Positions 52,781-62,235 of a stretch of 64,000 nt of DNA are shown in pieces; within the stretch, counting starts at the first letter, position 1, and each line of letters opens with the position of its first letter. Position numbers and translations under genes: made by a program. The notes under the pieces were generated by a model. The model did no database searches and was not told the origin of the DNA. It was given only the letters and a program-made list of their open reading frames with translations. Source of the DNA: Planococcus plakortidis (lineage in GTDB: Bacteria > Bacillota > Bacilli > Bacillales_A > Planococcaceae). The stretch lies in the NCBI RefSeq assembly GCF_001687605.2, contig NZ_CP016539.2, forward strand, positions 3,068,501 to 3,132,500. The letters run 5' to 3'.

Positions 52781-54274
52781 CTATTGAAAGAACGGGTTGC
52801 CCCGCTGGCCGATCCACAAGCCGCTTTGTTCGATCTGTTTCGCCAGTTGCAGCAAGCGGTGCTCTTCGCCTTTTTGCGCCATCACTTGGACGCCAATCGG
52901 TAAATTCGCTTCGGTCACATGAAGCGGCAAAGACATCGCCGGCAGGCCGGTCAAATTCGCCAACTGCGTAAACGGCGTGTAGCTAAGGCTCGGCAAGAAC
53001 ATTGCATAGATCAATTCTTGCTGATCGGTGGTATCACGCGCCATGTCGAGTGCTTGCAATAAGCGCGTACGCGATTCTTTAGAATGGCTCAATTCACCGA
53101 TTTCCGGGGCCGGATGCGCTGTCGCCGGTGTAATGTAGAAATCAAAACGCGCGTGCAATTCTGCCATTTTCGCGGCAGCTGCGTCCCATGCGGCAAGGCT
53201 CGCGGAATAGTCGGCGGCCGAAACCCGTTTGCCGGCTGTTGCCAATAGCCAGGACTCGATTTCCATATCGTCTTCCGACAAGCGGCGCCCGATTGTTTTC
53301 TCCAGGTTTTTCTGGAGCAGCGCCATTTCCCCGCTGTTCATCAAATAATATTCACGCATCAATTGAACGCCGTCGATATCAGGGGCTTGTTCTTCGACTC
53401 TATGCCCCTGGCCTTCAAGCCAGCGCACCGTCTTCAGCACAGCTTGTTTCGCATCTTCTGACACCAGCGTGCCGACAGGCGATTCGAGCGAGAACGCGAT
53501 CGTCAGCGGCCCGCTAAACTCCCGGTCCAGCTGTTCCGCATAGTTGCCGGGAAATAGCGGCGTTTGAAAGGCAGCTTCCGGCTGGACGACCTGCAAGGCA
53601 TCAAGCAGCGCGGCGCTGTCCCGTACCGTCCGGCTCAGTGCAAAGTCGATCGATGCGCCTTGCCATTGCCGCCCCGCTCCCGGCCCGACTGGCGTTCTGC
53701 CGCGCGTCGGCTTGAGCCCGAACAGGCCCGTGAACGATGCGGGAATGCGGATCGAACCGCCCCCGTCGCTGGCACCTGCGACCGGCACGATGCCGGATGC
53801 GACAGCGGCCGCCGCCCCGCCGCTTGAGCCGCCTGGTGAATGATCCGTATTCCACGGATTGTGCGTCGGGCCGAACAGCTCCGGTTCTGAAATATTTTTC
53901 AAGCCGAATTCCGGCGTATTCGTGTGGCCGATCGGGATAAGCCCGGCCGCTTTCAAGCCCGAGACGAAATGAGAATCGCGTTCCGGGCGGAAGTCTGCCA
54001 GCAATTTCGATCCCGAACTCAAGCGCTGTCCCGCGAGTGCCTGCGAGATATTCTTCAAAGCCACCGGCACACCGCCGAAGATGCCGTTTCTTACATTCCC
54101 CGCATCCAACAAAGCTTGCTCGTGGCGCTCCGCTGTGAAAGCATGGAGTTTCGGTTCCACTTCATCTAGACGCTGAAAGCTTAGTTCCACCAATTCCCTT
54201 GGGCTAACTTCCCCTTTTTTCACCAGCTTTGCAAGCGCTGTCGCATCAAGCGACAAGTATGTTTTCATATCCAT
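52781..54274 (-). CDS. Amidase (amidase-signature family)
   Basis: 497 residues. The catalytic Lys is in [10 protein letters not shown] near 72, and the glycine/serine stretch [17 protein letters not shown] near 150 and [14 protein letters not shown] near 172 complete the Ser-cisSer-Lys triad. These enzymes hydrolyse carboxamides to acids and ammonia. The relatives closest in feel are 6-aminohexanoate-cyclic-dimer hydrolase-like and general amidases; the substrate is unknown. ATG 54274 follows GGGGGCA; the longer frame lacks a ribosome site. Confidence 0.88.
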   Translation of the reverse strand: MDMKTYLSLDATALAKLVKKGEVSPRELVELSFQRLDEVEPKLHAFTAERHEQALLDAGNVRNGIFGGVPVALKNISQALAGQRLSSGSKLLADFRPERDSHFVSGLKAAGLIPIGHTNTPEFGLKNISEPELFGPTHNPWNTDHSPGGSSGGAAAAVASGIVPVAGASDGGGSIRIPASFTGLFGLKPTRGRTPVGPGAGRQWQGASIDFALSRTVRDSAALLDALQVVQPEAAFQTPLFPGNYAEQLDREFSGPLTIAFSLESPVGTLVSEDAKQAVLKTVRWLEGQGHRVEEQAPDIDGVQLMREYYLMNSGEMALLQKNLEKTIGRRLSEDDMEIESWLLATAGKRVSAADYSASLAAWDAAAAKMAELHARFDFYITPATAHPAPEIGELSHSKESRTRLLQALDMARDTTDQQELIYAMFLPSLSYTPFTQLANLTGLPAMSLPLHVTEANLPIGVQVMAQKGEEHRLLQLAKQIEQSGLWIGQRGNPFFQ

Positions 54275-54735
54275 TCCGTATGCCCCCGTTTCCGTTGTAT
54301 CGGTCCAGTTATTTCTCATTCTCAAGTGTAGCATTTCCTGCGATTGGCAAATAGTAGGCGCTATAGCCATTCTGTGGAAAAGCTTTCGAAATAAGCACTT
54401 CCTCTATGAATATAGAAAAGCTAGCTTTTCTGTCATGGATGGATGCATTTATTTCTTGGCGCATTGTTGATCCAGGCGAATTTATCCATCGTAAAATGGC
54501 ATATCAATGGAAGATTCCACTCTGGGCTTCGGGTAATCATCAGCCATTTTTGGCGTTGGCCTTGGCTACGCTGCCTGTTTCCTTTGGTTGATATCGGAAC
54601 TGCCGGCTAAGGAAGCGACTTAATGGCAGCTTTCCAAGTTTCCTGGTAATGGCTAATGGTCGGATCCATTACATGGGAGGGCAGGGATTGGCTATCGTAA
54701 AATTTTTGACCAAGAAGTGTGTGCGAATATAGGAA
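54275..54735. other. Intergenic region upstream of the amidase gene
   Basis: About 460 bases. A 61-codon frame at 54406-54591 has no ribosome site and an unconvincing composition. The stretch may include the amidase promoter and degraded coding DNA, but I can assign nothing firmly. Confidence 0.4.
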
Positions 54736-54736
54736 A

Positions 54737-54771
54737 CCCCAAACTACGCAGCTTTTGAGCGTGGTTTGGGG
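54737..54771. terminator. Probable terminator of pabA-pabBC
   Basis: CCCCAAACTACGC pairs with GCGTGGTTTGGGG with one mismatch and a nine-base loop. It lies about 40 bases past the pabBC stop on the minus strand; the T tract is poor. Confidence 0.55.
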
Positions 54772-54810
54772 AATTTTGATTGATATATCCTGCTGAGTAA
54801 AGATGCCGCT

Positions 54811-56568
54811 TTAGAGCTTCCCAAGCGTTTGGTTGATCTCATCAAGTTCCACTTTCAACCATCCGCGGACGCTGTTGATGAACCAAATGGCGTCAAATGT
54901 ATCGAGCTCGTCTTTTTTCAGCACTTTCGTTTCGATGCGCCCTTCTTCCAGTAGCTGTTCGCGGTAGACACCGGCGAGCAGGCCGCTTGAGACGGGCGGC
55001 GTGTAGAAACAGCCGTCTTTTTCTGCGACCAGATTGCCGATGGTAAACTCGGTCAATTCCTCGCGGTCATTCCATAACAGTACGGAAAAAGCGTCAGCCG
55101 CTTGCTGTTGGTGCTGTTCATAGATGCTGCGGTTGGTCGTTTTGTGATAGAGAAATGCATTTCGGCTGTCTACTGGCGATTTGGCGAGTGCACAGCGGAT
55201 CGGCTGCTCGATCGGGGCTGCCGGCTGTGCGGCCAGCTCCATCTTGCCGCTGCGCTCAAGCGTCAGGCGGACTTTGAAAAGGCCTGTTGCATGCTTTGAA
55301 GCAAGCGATTCCAATTGTTTCGCCATCGCCTCTTCATCCAATGCAAAACGGAAATATGCTGCGCTTTTTTTCAGCCGTGCGAAGTGCAGTGCGGCAAGCG
55401 GATAATTGCCGTCTTCCAGCTTGAGCGATTCGAGCAAGGCGAATTCCGGACGCTGGTCTGTCAGCACGCGCGCTTTCGTCAATAGTTCCTCGTATTCGCC
55501 GTCGGATGTCGAATCCCAGGTGATGCCGCCGCCTACGCCGTAGCGCGCAGCCGATTTGTCCTGATCGATGACGACGGTGCGGATCGGCACATTGAAGATG
55601 GCGTTTTTCTCAGGCGTGATATAGCCGATTGCGCCGCAATAGACTTCCCGAGGCGTCTGTTCGAGTTCGGCGATATAGCGCATCGTGCTGACTTTCGGCG
55701 CGCCGGTGATCGAACCGCAAGGAAACAATGCCTGGAACCAGTCGAATACGCGAAGCCCTTCCGGCAGTTCGGCTTCCACCGTCGACGTGAGCTGATGGAC
55801 GGTCGGGTATTTTTCCGCTTCAAACAGCTTCGGCACTCGAACCGTCCCCCGCTTGGCGAGTCGGCTCATATCGTTTCGCAATAGATCGACGATCATCAAG
55901 TTCTCGGCGCGTTCTTTTTCCGATTCGAGCAGCACATCCAAAATGGCCTCATCTTCCCAGCTCGTCCTGCCGCGTGGTGCGGTGCCTTTCATCGGCTTCG
56001 TGCGGATACGCGAGCCGTCGATGCGGAAGAACAGTTCCGGCGATGCCGACAAGATCTGATGGCGGCCGATGTCTAAGTACGCACTGTAATCCGCTTGCTG
56101 GTTGCGTGCGAGCTGCCGATAAAATGCTTTCGCATCCCCTTTGAACCCCGCAGTGAGGCGTTCCGTGTAATTCACTTGATAGGTATCGCCTTCTTCGATG
56201 GCCTGGCGGATTTTCCGGATGCCGTTTTTGTACTCAGCAACGGAGCCTTCAAGCGTCCATGCCGATACTTCATACTCAGCATCGCTTACTGGTTTTGGCG
56301 CTTGTGTTTCGCTAAAGATACCGAACCAGACAAGCGGCATTTCAGCACCGGCACGTACAGCCATTTCCGGATGGAAAGCAGGCGCTGCTTCGTAGGATAC
56401 GTAACCCGCGGCGTAATAGCCTTGCGACGTGTAACGGTCGACTTGTTCAAAAACGCCCGCTACGTCCTTCAGCGACTTCGCTTCAAGAACCGCTTGCGGC
56501 TCGGAAAAAGCGACCGTTTCCGGCGTTCCGTCGGCTTTCGCAAAATCAAACTGCAGATAAGGGGCCAT
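54811..56568 (-). CDS. pabB: PabB-PabC fusion: aminodeoxychorismate synthase I with ADC lyase domain
   Basis: 585 residues in two domains. The chorismate-binding PabB part (about 1-350) contains QAIEEGDTYQVNYTERL, the conserved KPMKGTAPRG, and PCGSITGAPKVSTM. The C-terminal part (about 370-585) is a class IV PLP aminotransferase-fold lyase (PabC) with the FTIGNLV and PPVSSGLLAGVYR stretches. Together they make p-aminobenzoate for folate. The fused form is less common in Bacilli than separate pabB and pabC. ATG 56568 follows AAAGGAGG. It overlaps pabA by 23 bases. Confidence 0.92.
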   Translation of the reverse strand: MAPYLQFDFAKADGTPETVAFSEPQAVLEAKSLKDVAGVFEQVDRYTSQGYYAAGYVSYEAAPAFHPEMAVRAGAEMPLVWFGIFSETQAPKPVSDAEYEVSAWTLEGSVAEYKNGIRKIRQAIEEGDTYQVNYTERLTAGFKGDAKAFYRQLARNQQADYSAYLDIGRHQILSASPELFFRIDGSRIRTKPMKGTAPRGRTSWEDEAILDVLLESEKERAENLMIVDLLRNDMSRLAKRGTVRVPKLFEAEKYPTVHQLTSTVEAELPEGLRVFDWFQALFPCGSITGAPKVSTMRYIAELEQTPREVYCGAIGYITPEKNAIFNVPIRTVVIDQDKSAARYGVGGGITWDSTSDGEYEELLTKARVLTDQRPEFALLESLKLEDGNYPLAALHFARLKKSAAYFRFALDEEAMAKQLESLASKHATGLFKVRLTLERSGKMELAAQPAAPIEQPIRCALAKSPVDSRNAFLYHKTTNRSIYEQHQQQAADAFSVLLWNDREELTEFTIGNLVAEKDGCFYTPPVSSGLLAGVYREQLLEEGRIETKVLKKDELDTFDAIWFINSVRGWLKVELDEINQTLGKL

Positions 56569-57169
56569 CGTGTGCGCCTCCTTTCTTTTCACGATTCCAT
56601 AATTGGGCGTTCTGGTAGGCGGTCGCGAGCATCTGAAAGCCATCCTTCGTCAAAATCGATTCAGGATGGAATTGGATGCCTTCGATGGGCAACTCTTTAT
56701 GGCGCACGCCCATGATGCTGCCATCTTCCGCTAATGCAGTCACTTCGAGAATGGCGGGCAGCGTCTCGCTGTCTGCCACAAGCGAATGATAGCGTACGAC
56801 CGGCGTCGGTGAACCCAGCCCTGCAAAAACCCCTTGCCCCCTGTGTGCCACTTCCGACACTTTCCCGTGGACCGGTTTTGCCCCTTTACGGACTTTACCG
56901 CCATAGAATTCCACAATGCTTTGATGACCAAGGCATACGCCGAGTATCGGCACGTTCCCGCTGAGCCCTTCGAGCGCTTCGATTCCCACTCCTGGCTGCA
57001 AGGGCTTGCCAGGCCCTGGCGATAGCACGATCAATTCCGGCGATAAGACTTCGATGTCTTGGAGCACGGCCCGGTCATTCTGGAAGACCTCCACACGTGC
57101 ACCAAGCCGTTCGAAGTAGTGGACAAGATTATATGTAAATGAATCATATTGATCGATGATGGCAATCAC
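56546..57169 (-). CDS. pabA: Glutamine amidotransferase PabA/TrpG
   Basis: 207 residues of the class I glutamine amidotransferase type. Features are IDQYDSFTYNLVHYF (5-19), SPGPGKP near 50, the nucleophile Cys in GVCLGHQ near 80, and the catalytic His-Pro-Glu in QFHPES near 168. It supplies ammonia to PabB. No trp genes are near, so folate is its local pathway, although such subunits often serve both. First gene of the pabA-pabBC pair. Confidence 0.93.
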   Translation of the reverse strand: MIAIIDQYDSFTYNLVHYFERLGARVEVFQNDRAVLQDIEVLSPELIVLSPGPGKPLQPGVGIEALEGLSGNVPILGVCLGHQSIVEFYGGKVRKGAKPVHGKVSEVAHRGQGVFAGLGSPTPVVRYHSLVADSETLPAILEVTALAEDGSIMGVRHKELPIEGIQFHPESILTKDGFQMLATAYQNAQLWNREKKGGAHDGPLSAV

Positions 57170-57317
57170 GGGAAAAACTCCTCTTCAAGTGAAATGTTGC
57201 GTAAATTCATTATAAAGGGAGGATGAGGATTAAGCATCGATTATCTAATGGCATGTCTTATGATTGGAAAGCGCCTAAATTGAATATTGGCCTGATGGAC
57301 TTCACGGCCGGATCCTG

Positions 57318-57524
57318 TTAATTCCCGGTTTCGCCTTTTTCCTGTGCTTCTTTCCTGTACACTCTCTTCTCAAACCAAAACCCGCCGCGTATGAATAGCG
57401 CGATGAACAAGGCTTTGAAAATATTTTCCTGGAAATTCCATACACCCTCTTGCGCGTGGTCTATCCAGCTATTGACTGCTGCAAGCGCCAGGAATCCTAC
57501 GAAATATATTATATGTTTACGCAT
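57318..57524 (-). CDS. Small membrane protein of unknown function
   Basis: 68 residues with two hydrophobic segments (about 5-20 and 34-49) and a Lys/Arg/Glu-rich C-terminal tail. The ATG at 57524 lies six bases behind GGAGGG. I do not recognise the family. It is monocistronic and followed by a spacer rather than a strong terminator. Confidence 0.5.
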   Translation of the reverse strand: MRKHIIYFVGFLALAAVNSWIDHAQEGVWNFQENIFKALFIALFIRGGFWFEKRVYRKEAQEKGETGN

Positions 57525-57609
57525 GCCCAACCCTCCAGATGGATTTGAAATTCCATTATGCCCACTCTATCATGCTGCCTTTCGTTTTCCAAATAAAGGA
57601 TGCATATTA

Positions 57610-57640
57610 AAAACCCGGATTACCAGGTAATCCGGGTTTT
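57610..57640. terminator. Terminator after the 132-residue unknown gene
   Basis: AAAACCCGGATTACC and its complement around a one-base loop, with A and T runs. On the minus strand it follows the gene ending at 57647. Confidence 0.88.
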
Positions 57641-57646
57641 GTATAT

Positions 57647-58045
57647 TTAATCGATCTGGCGCAATGCAGCTGCAAGCCGTGCGGCAAAATTCTCCGGCGG
57701 CTCTTCTGCAGTAAGCCGCAGACACACAATATTCGGGTTCGAGTCGATACTTTGCTCAAATTCCGTCGGCAAGGCGATCGGGTATTGTTGCAATGCTTGC
57801 GTAAATAACGGCACTTCTTCAGGGAGCAAGTATATGTCTGCTTCGTTCATGGCAGAGCCATCGGATTTCAGGTTTCGAAACGATATGTCATGTTCCAATG
57901 TGCAATCAAAACTTTTATCATGCAATTGAATGGTTACGGTCCGGTTTTTTTTGATCAGGCATTCCATATCTGTCGTATCAGTTTCCGCCTCAAGCAAGTT
58001 CCCGACCTGCTGTGCCAGGTCCATGATAGTGTGTTCGATTTTCAT
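57647..58045 (-). CDS. Unknown soluble protein
   Basis: 132 residues, acidic, with no signal peptide or membrane segment. Three cysteines are scattered. The N-terminal half looks helical (MDLAQQVGNLLEAETD) and is followed by beta-type segments (RTVTIQLHDKSFDCTL). I recognise no domain. The ATG follows AAGGGGAACG, a fair ribosome site. It is alone between two terminator hairpins. Confidence 0.5.
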   Translation of the reverse strand: MKIEHTIMDLAQQVGNLLEAETDTTDMECLIKKNRTVTIQLHDKSFDCTLEHDISFRNLKSDGSAMNEADIYLLPEEVPLFTQALQQYPIALPTEFEQSIDSNPNIVCLRLTAEEPPENFAARLAAALRQID

Positions 58046-58084
58046 ATCGTTCCCCTTTCTTAAAGCAAGTTGCGCGGAACAGAA

Positions 58085-58122
58085 AACGCCGAAAAAACCC
58101 AGGCAAGGGCTTTTTTCGGCGT
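58085..58122. terminator. Hairpin upstream of the unknown gene
   Basis: AACGCCGAAAAAA with TTTTTTCGGCGTT, inner CCC/GGG. The A and T runs lie inside the arms, so it can act as a terminator in either direction; its origin gene is unclear because both neighbours are on the minus strand. It probably ends the lipoprotein transcript. Confidence 0.6.
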
Positions 58123-58288
58123 TGGTTCCAGCGCTATTGTCTGTTCCATTTTACCAAATTGAAGTCGGGTATCATTAAGCGGTGAAAAGTGGTGCCTGAA
58201 CGGAAATACTATAGTTTTCCATCCGTGAATAGTATAAGATAAACCGTGCAAAAAGGGAAACCATAGGCCTATGTTTGCTTATACAAAA

Positions 58289-58462
58289 TTAATCCTCTTC
58301 TTCCTCATCATCGTTGTCGTCCGAATCACCATGGTTCTCGCCCGGCATGACATCCGTTTCCTGTTCCATTTCCGGCTCGTCTTCCCCGCCGCCGCATGCA
58401 GCGAGCATTCCTGCAGACAGCATTGCCGCCGCGCCGACTTTCAGCCATTTCTGTTGTGCCAT
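58289..58462 (-). CDS. Small acidic lipoprotein
   Basis: 57 residues. A signal peptide with positively charged start (MAQQKWLKVG) and lipobox LAAC (Cys23) is followed by a glycine linker and an extremely acidic tail ending DDNDDEEEED. AGGAGG lies before the ATG. It is predicted to be a surface-anchored polyanion; cation binding is conceivable, but no function is known to me. Confidence 0.75.
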   Translation of the reverse strand: MAQQKWLKVGAAAMLSAGMLAACGGGEDEPEMEQETDVMPGENHGDSDDNDDEEEED

Positions 58463-58536
58463 CGCCCTTCCTCCTCTGTTTCAATTCCTTATTTGCTCTA
58501 TACCCGCTTGCCTGAAGGAGAAACTAGGGGGAGGAT

Positions 58537-59016
58537 TCAGGAGTTGGCGGCTGACAACATGCCTTTGCGATGGCTGTATTTCATCAGCACACTTTCCGCA
58601 AATGCGCCGCAGCGCTTGCGGTCATCCGCGGACGGCATCTGTTCGACTTTGAGCGTCGCGGCTAAAATGGTTTTCGCATGGAGCATGTCCCGGAACAGAT
58701 CCACCGCCCCGCAATAGGTTGCAAAACAGCGGTCGCCTGTCCCGAATACACCTGTAACAAGCGTCTTGTCTTGCTGTTCCATCGCTTCAAATAAGCCGTG
58801 AAGCTGCTTTGGAATGTCACCGTTCATCCACGTATAAGTGCCGACCAAAACTATATCGTAACGGCATAGTTTGGTGAGATCGAATTCCTTTACACGAAAA
58901 GCATCCGGTTCAGCCCCTTGCCGCACGAAAGCGTCCGCCACCATATGCGCAAGGGTTTCAGTGTGCCCCGTCGCAGAAGCATAGACAATTGCAACGCTCG
59001 GTTTATAATTCGTCAA
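58537..59016 (-). CDS. Flavodoxin
   Basis: 159 residues. The FMN phosphate loop is YASATGHTE (about 12-20), with the isoalloxazine loops GTYTWMNGDIP near 60 and FGTGDRCFATYCGAVD near 91. This is a true flavodoxin rather than the shorter NrdI. The TTG start overlaps the end of the ribonucleotide reductase beta gene by 14 bases, so the two are translationally coupled. It probably donates electrons to activate or maintain the beta-subunit cofactor, in the way NrdI or ferredoxin does elsewhere. Confidence 0.87.
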   Translation of the reverse strand: MTNYKPSVAIVYASATGHTETLAHMVADAFVRQGAEPDAFRVKEFDLTKLCRYDIVLVGTYTWMNGDIPKQLHGLFEAMEQQDKTLVTGVFGTGDRCFATYCGAVDLFRDMLHAKTILAATLKVEQMPSADDRKRCGAFAESVLMKYSHRKGMLSAANS

Positions 59017-60040
59017 AGCCGTTCGACTCCGATACTTTCGTATAGGCGCGCGATTTCTGTTCGAAGAAATCCGACTTCGTGCTGTTCATCATATCGTCAC
59101 CGAAGACGCGGATCCACGGCATCGGGTTGTCCCGCGTTTCATAGAGGTTGCCAAGGCCGATTTGGCGCAGCCGCTTGTTGGCCAAATACTCGACGTATTC
59201 ATTGAATTCATCAAGGTCCAGGCCATCGATCTCCCCAAGGATATGCTGGGCCCATTCTTTTTCGAGTTCGACGGCGTGCGCCACTTCCTCGCGGATCCAG
59301 TTGTTCATGCTATCTGTCGCAAGCTCCGGGTTTTCTGCGATCAAGATGCGGATAAACTGGGACACGAAATAAGCGTGCTGCATTTCGTCGCGCTGGATAT
59401 AGCTGATCATCGTACTGGTCTTGAGCATTTTCTGCTGGCGCGCGAGGTGGTAGAAAAAAGCAAAGCCCGCATAGAAATAAATGCCTTCCAAATTGATCGA
59501 GTTGACCGCAAGCTTCAGCAGGTTTTCCAAATTCGGCTCGGTACGAAATGCTTCGTATGCTTGTAAAATGCGTGCGTTGCGCTTTCTGACGAGCGGATCG
59601 TTCTTTGCTTCATCAAAGCGCCGGTTCTGTTCATCGAGCGGCACGAGCGAGCTGAGCACGTAGGAATAAGACTCGGTATGGACCGCTTCCTGCTGGGCGA
59701 TGACGGCAAAAATCGACTTGAAACTTGAATCGCTGACATAGTCCATGACTTGGGTCATCGTTGGTGTCTGCAGGCTGTCGAGAGACGCGAGTTGCGTGTT
59801 AATGCGCAAAAAGACATCTTTCTCGGTATCCGATAGCGAATCCCAATTTTTAATATCATCCTGCATATTGATTTCCTGCGCTTTCCAGAAGTTCGCGAGC
59901 AGCGCTTGGTACAGTTCATACATATGCGGATGGGCGATGTCGTTCCAATTGAGCAGACCTGAGCTCGCTCCGCCGACAATGGCGGTCGAGCGGTTCGGTG
60001 CATCCGGGTCCATCAAGACTTGTTTCGTTAACGTTTCCAT
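59003..60040 (-). CDS. nrdB: Class I ribonucleotide reductase beta subunit
   Basis: 345 residues. All six dimetal ligands are visible: Asp88, Glu118, His121 (QQEAVHTESY), Glu185 (NLEGIYFY), Glu219 and His222 (RDEMQHAYF). The radical tyrosine position is Tyr125, four after the His, so this is a tyrosyl-radical type enzyme. It generates the radical passed to the alpha subunit. ATG 60040 is nine bases behind AAGGAAGG. It is 15 bases downstream of the alpha gene. No nrdI gene is present; a flavodoxin follows instead. Confidence 0.93.
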   Translation of the reverse strand: METLTKQVLMDPDAPNRSTAIVGGASSGLLNWNDIAHPHMYELYQALLANFWKAQEINMQDDIKNWDSLSDTEKDVFLRINTQLASLDSLQTPTMTQVMDYVSDSSFKSIFAVIAQQEAVHTESYSYVLSSLVPLDEQNRRFDEAKNDPLVRKRNARILQAYEAFRTEPNLENLLKLAVNSINLEGIYFYAGFAFFYHLARQQKMLKTSTMISYIQRDEMQHAYFVSQFIRILIAENPELATDSMNNWIREEVAHAVELEKEWAQHILGEIDGLDLDEFNEYVEYLANKRLRQIGLGNLYETRDNPMPWIRVFGDDMMNSTKSDFFEQKSRAYTKVSESNGFDEL

Positions 60041-60055
60041 ACTCATCATCCTTCC

Positions 60056-62233
60056 TTAGCTTTCGCATGCCTCGCATGCTTCGATTTCTTCCTGCGACGT
60101 GCTGCGCACATAATAGCTTGTCTTCAAGCCGCACTTCCACGCTTCGAGGTGCAATTCGAGCAATTCCTTGGCGCGGATCGTATGCGGCACGTATAAATTA
60201 AAGCTGATCGACTGGTCGATATGGCGCTGTCTTGCGGCATTTTGGCGGATGCTCCATTTTTGGTCCAGCACGTGGCGCGCGCGGCGGTAATAATCATATG
60301 TGTGGTGGTTAAGGTCCGGTGCCGTCACATTAAAGCGGAAATTCTTTTTCTCTTCTGCGTATTCGACGGCATACAAAGGATCGATGCCGTCTGTCGAGCC
60401 GCCGATTTTCGCGGTCGACGAGTTTGGCGCGACCGCCATCATCCAGCCATTGCGGACACCGGATGCAGATACTTTGCGGCGCAAGGCGTCCCAGCGTTCG
60501 CCCGTATAGCTGCGGCGTTCGAAATACTCGCCCGTGTGCCATTCAGAACCTGTGAATTCACTGAAGGCGCCTTTTTCTTCTGCCAGTCCCGCTGATGCGC
60601 GTATGGCGTGCCAAGCGATTTCTTCATACAAGGTATCGGCATAATCGACTGCTTCTTGCGTTTCCCAGTGGATGCCGCGAAGCGCGAGCAAGTGGTGCCA
60701 TCCGAATGTCCCTAATCCAACGGCGCGATATTTTAGGTTCGTCACTTCCGCCTGGCCGACCGATATGGTGTTCAAGTCGATGACGTTATCGAGCATGCGC
60801 AATTGAATCGGGATGAGGCGGGACAAAACGTCCGCTTGCACCGCTCTTGGCAAGTTGATGGATGATAAATTGCAGACGACGAAATCGCCCGGTTTTTTCA
60901 CAGTGACGAGATTCCCTTCTTCATCTTTGTATTCTTTAATGATTTCAGTCGGCGACATGTTCTGTGCGATTTCACTGCATAGATTGCTGCAATAGATGGA
61001 TGTTTTGCCGATGCCGCGCAAGTGCTTGTTCGGGTTTTGGCGGTTCACTTCGTCACGGTAGAACATGTACGGTGTGCCAGTCTCGAGCTGCGACACCATG
61101 ATGCGCGCCATGATATCCATCGCACGGAACGATTTTCTGGCCAATAAAGGATGGTTGACCGCTTCTTCGTATTTTTCCGTGAAGTATTTACGGTCGGTTT
61201 CGTCGTAGAAGTCTTCGAGCCCGAGCAAATTGCCCTGCTCGTCTTTCCAACCCATTACTTGTTTCACTTCATGCGGGCAGAACGTATGCCATTCGCCGAC
61301 GCTGCGGCCGTTTTCATCGGTTTCCTGCAATTTTTGCATAAACAAATCCGGAATCGAGACCCCGGTGAAAATATCGTGTGCTTTGCGGCGCTCATCGCCA
61401 TTATTCGTTTTCAAATCCAGGAAGCCATTCATGATGTCTTTATGGAAGACATCCAAATAGACCGCCACTGCGCCTTGACGCTGGCCAAGTTGGTCGACGC
61501 TGACCGCTGTGTCGTTGAGCAGGCGGATCCACGGGATGACGCCGGATGAATTGCCTTTGAATTTGCGGATGTCCGAGCCGAGTGCGCGCACTTTTCCGTA
61601 GTAAACACCGAGGCCGCCGCCGTCTTTGCTCAGGCGTGCGACATCCCAGTTGTTCTGGTAAATGCCATCAAGCGAATCCGCTACGGTGTCGATAAAACAC
61701 GAAGACATTTGGCCAAAACTTTTTCCGGCATTCGATAAAGTTGGCGTCGCCACCGTCATATACAGATTGCTCATCGCCCAATACGCTTCCTTGACGAGTT
61801 CGAGGCGGCGCACTTTCGGTTCTTTTTGCATCAAAGTCATCGCGATGACGAGAAAGCGCTCCTGCGGCAATTCCCACACACGGCCGTCATAGTCTTTTGC
61901 CAAATAACGGTCCGCCAGCAAGAACAATCCTATGTAATTGAACAATTCATCGCGCTCCGGTGAAATTTCTTGTCCCAGTAAGCGGATTTCGCCCTCGGAG
62001 TAAGCTTCCAGCAAATCTTTTGAATAAATCCCAAGGCGGCTAAGCCCATAAATCAATCCGTAGAAATCATCGTATTTATTCGCTGCGCTGTAGCCTCGCG
62101 TTAGTGCCGCTTGCTCATATAATTTCTCCAAATATAATCCTGCCGCTTCGAACGTCCAATGCGGTTCGTCCATCGAAACCCGGTCGAGTGCATCCTGAAT
62201 TTTTCTATCGCGTTCTACTGCTCCTAAAGTCAT
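60056..62233 (-). CDS. nrdA: Class I ribonucleotide reductase alpha subunit
   Basis: About 725 residues. Active-site features are the cysteine in MSSCFIDT, CSNLCSEI with the thiyl-radical Cys, NLSSINL, the radical-path tyrosine pair in LKTSYYVRS, and the C-terminal redox pair CEACES. The sequence begins directly with the reductase N-terminal helix domain; I see no ATP-cone ahead of it, so activity control by dATP through a cone is unlikely. It reduces ribonucleoside diphosphates. ATG 62233 follows AAAGGAG; the upstream GTG at 62242 is too close to that site. Confidence 0.93.
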   Translation of the reverse strand: MTLGAVERDRKIQDALDRVSMDEPHWTFEAAGLYLEKLYEQAALTRGYSAANKYDDFYGLIYGLSRLGIYSKDLLEAYSEGEIRLLGQEISPERDELFNYIGLFLLADRYLAKDYDGRVWELPQERFLVIAMTLMQKEPKVRRLELVKEAYWAMSNLYMTVATPTLSNAGKSFGQMSSCFIDTVADSLDGIYQNNWDVARLSKDGGGLGVYYGKVRALGSDIRKFKGNSSGVIPWIRLLNDTAVSVDQLGQRQGAVAVYLDVFHKDIMNGFLDLKTNNGDERRKAHDIFTGVSIPDLFMQKLQETDENGRSVGEWHTFCPHEVKQVMGWKDEQGNLLGLEDFYDETDRKYFTEKYEEAVNHPLLARKSFRAMDIMARIMVSQLETGTPYMFYRDEVNRQNPNKHLRGIGKTSIYCSNLCSEIAQNMSPTEIIKEYKDEEGNLVTVKKPGDFVVCNLSSINLPRAVQADVLSRLIPIQLRMLDNVIDLNTISVGQAEVTNLKYRAVGLGTFGWHHLLALRGIHWETQEAVDYADTLYEEIAWHAIRASAGLAEEKGAFSEFTGSEWHTGEYFERRSYTGERWDALRRKVSASGVRNGWMMAVAPNSSTAKIGGSTDGIDPLYAVEYAEEKKNFRFNVTAPDLNHHTYDYYRRARHVLDQKWSIRQNAARQRHIDQSISFNLYVPHTIRAKELLELHLEAWKCGLKTSYYVRSTSQEEIEACEACES

Positions 62234-62235
62234 TT

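Noticed and set aside
54406..54591. 61-codon frame upstream of the amidase
   Set aside because: It has no ribosome site, no recognisable features and lies in a spacer that looks degraded.
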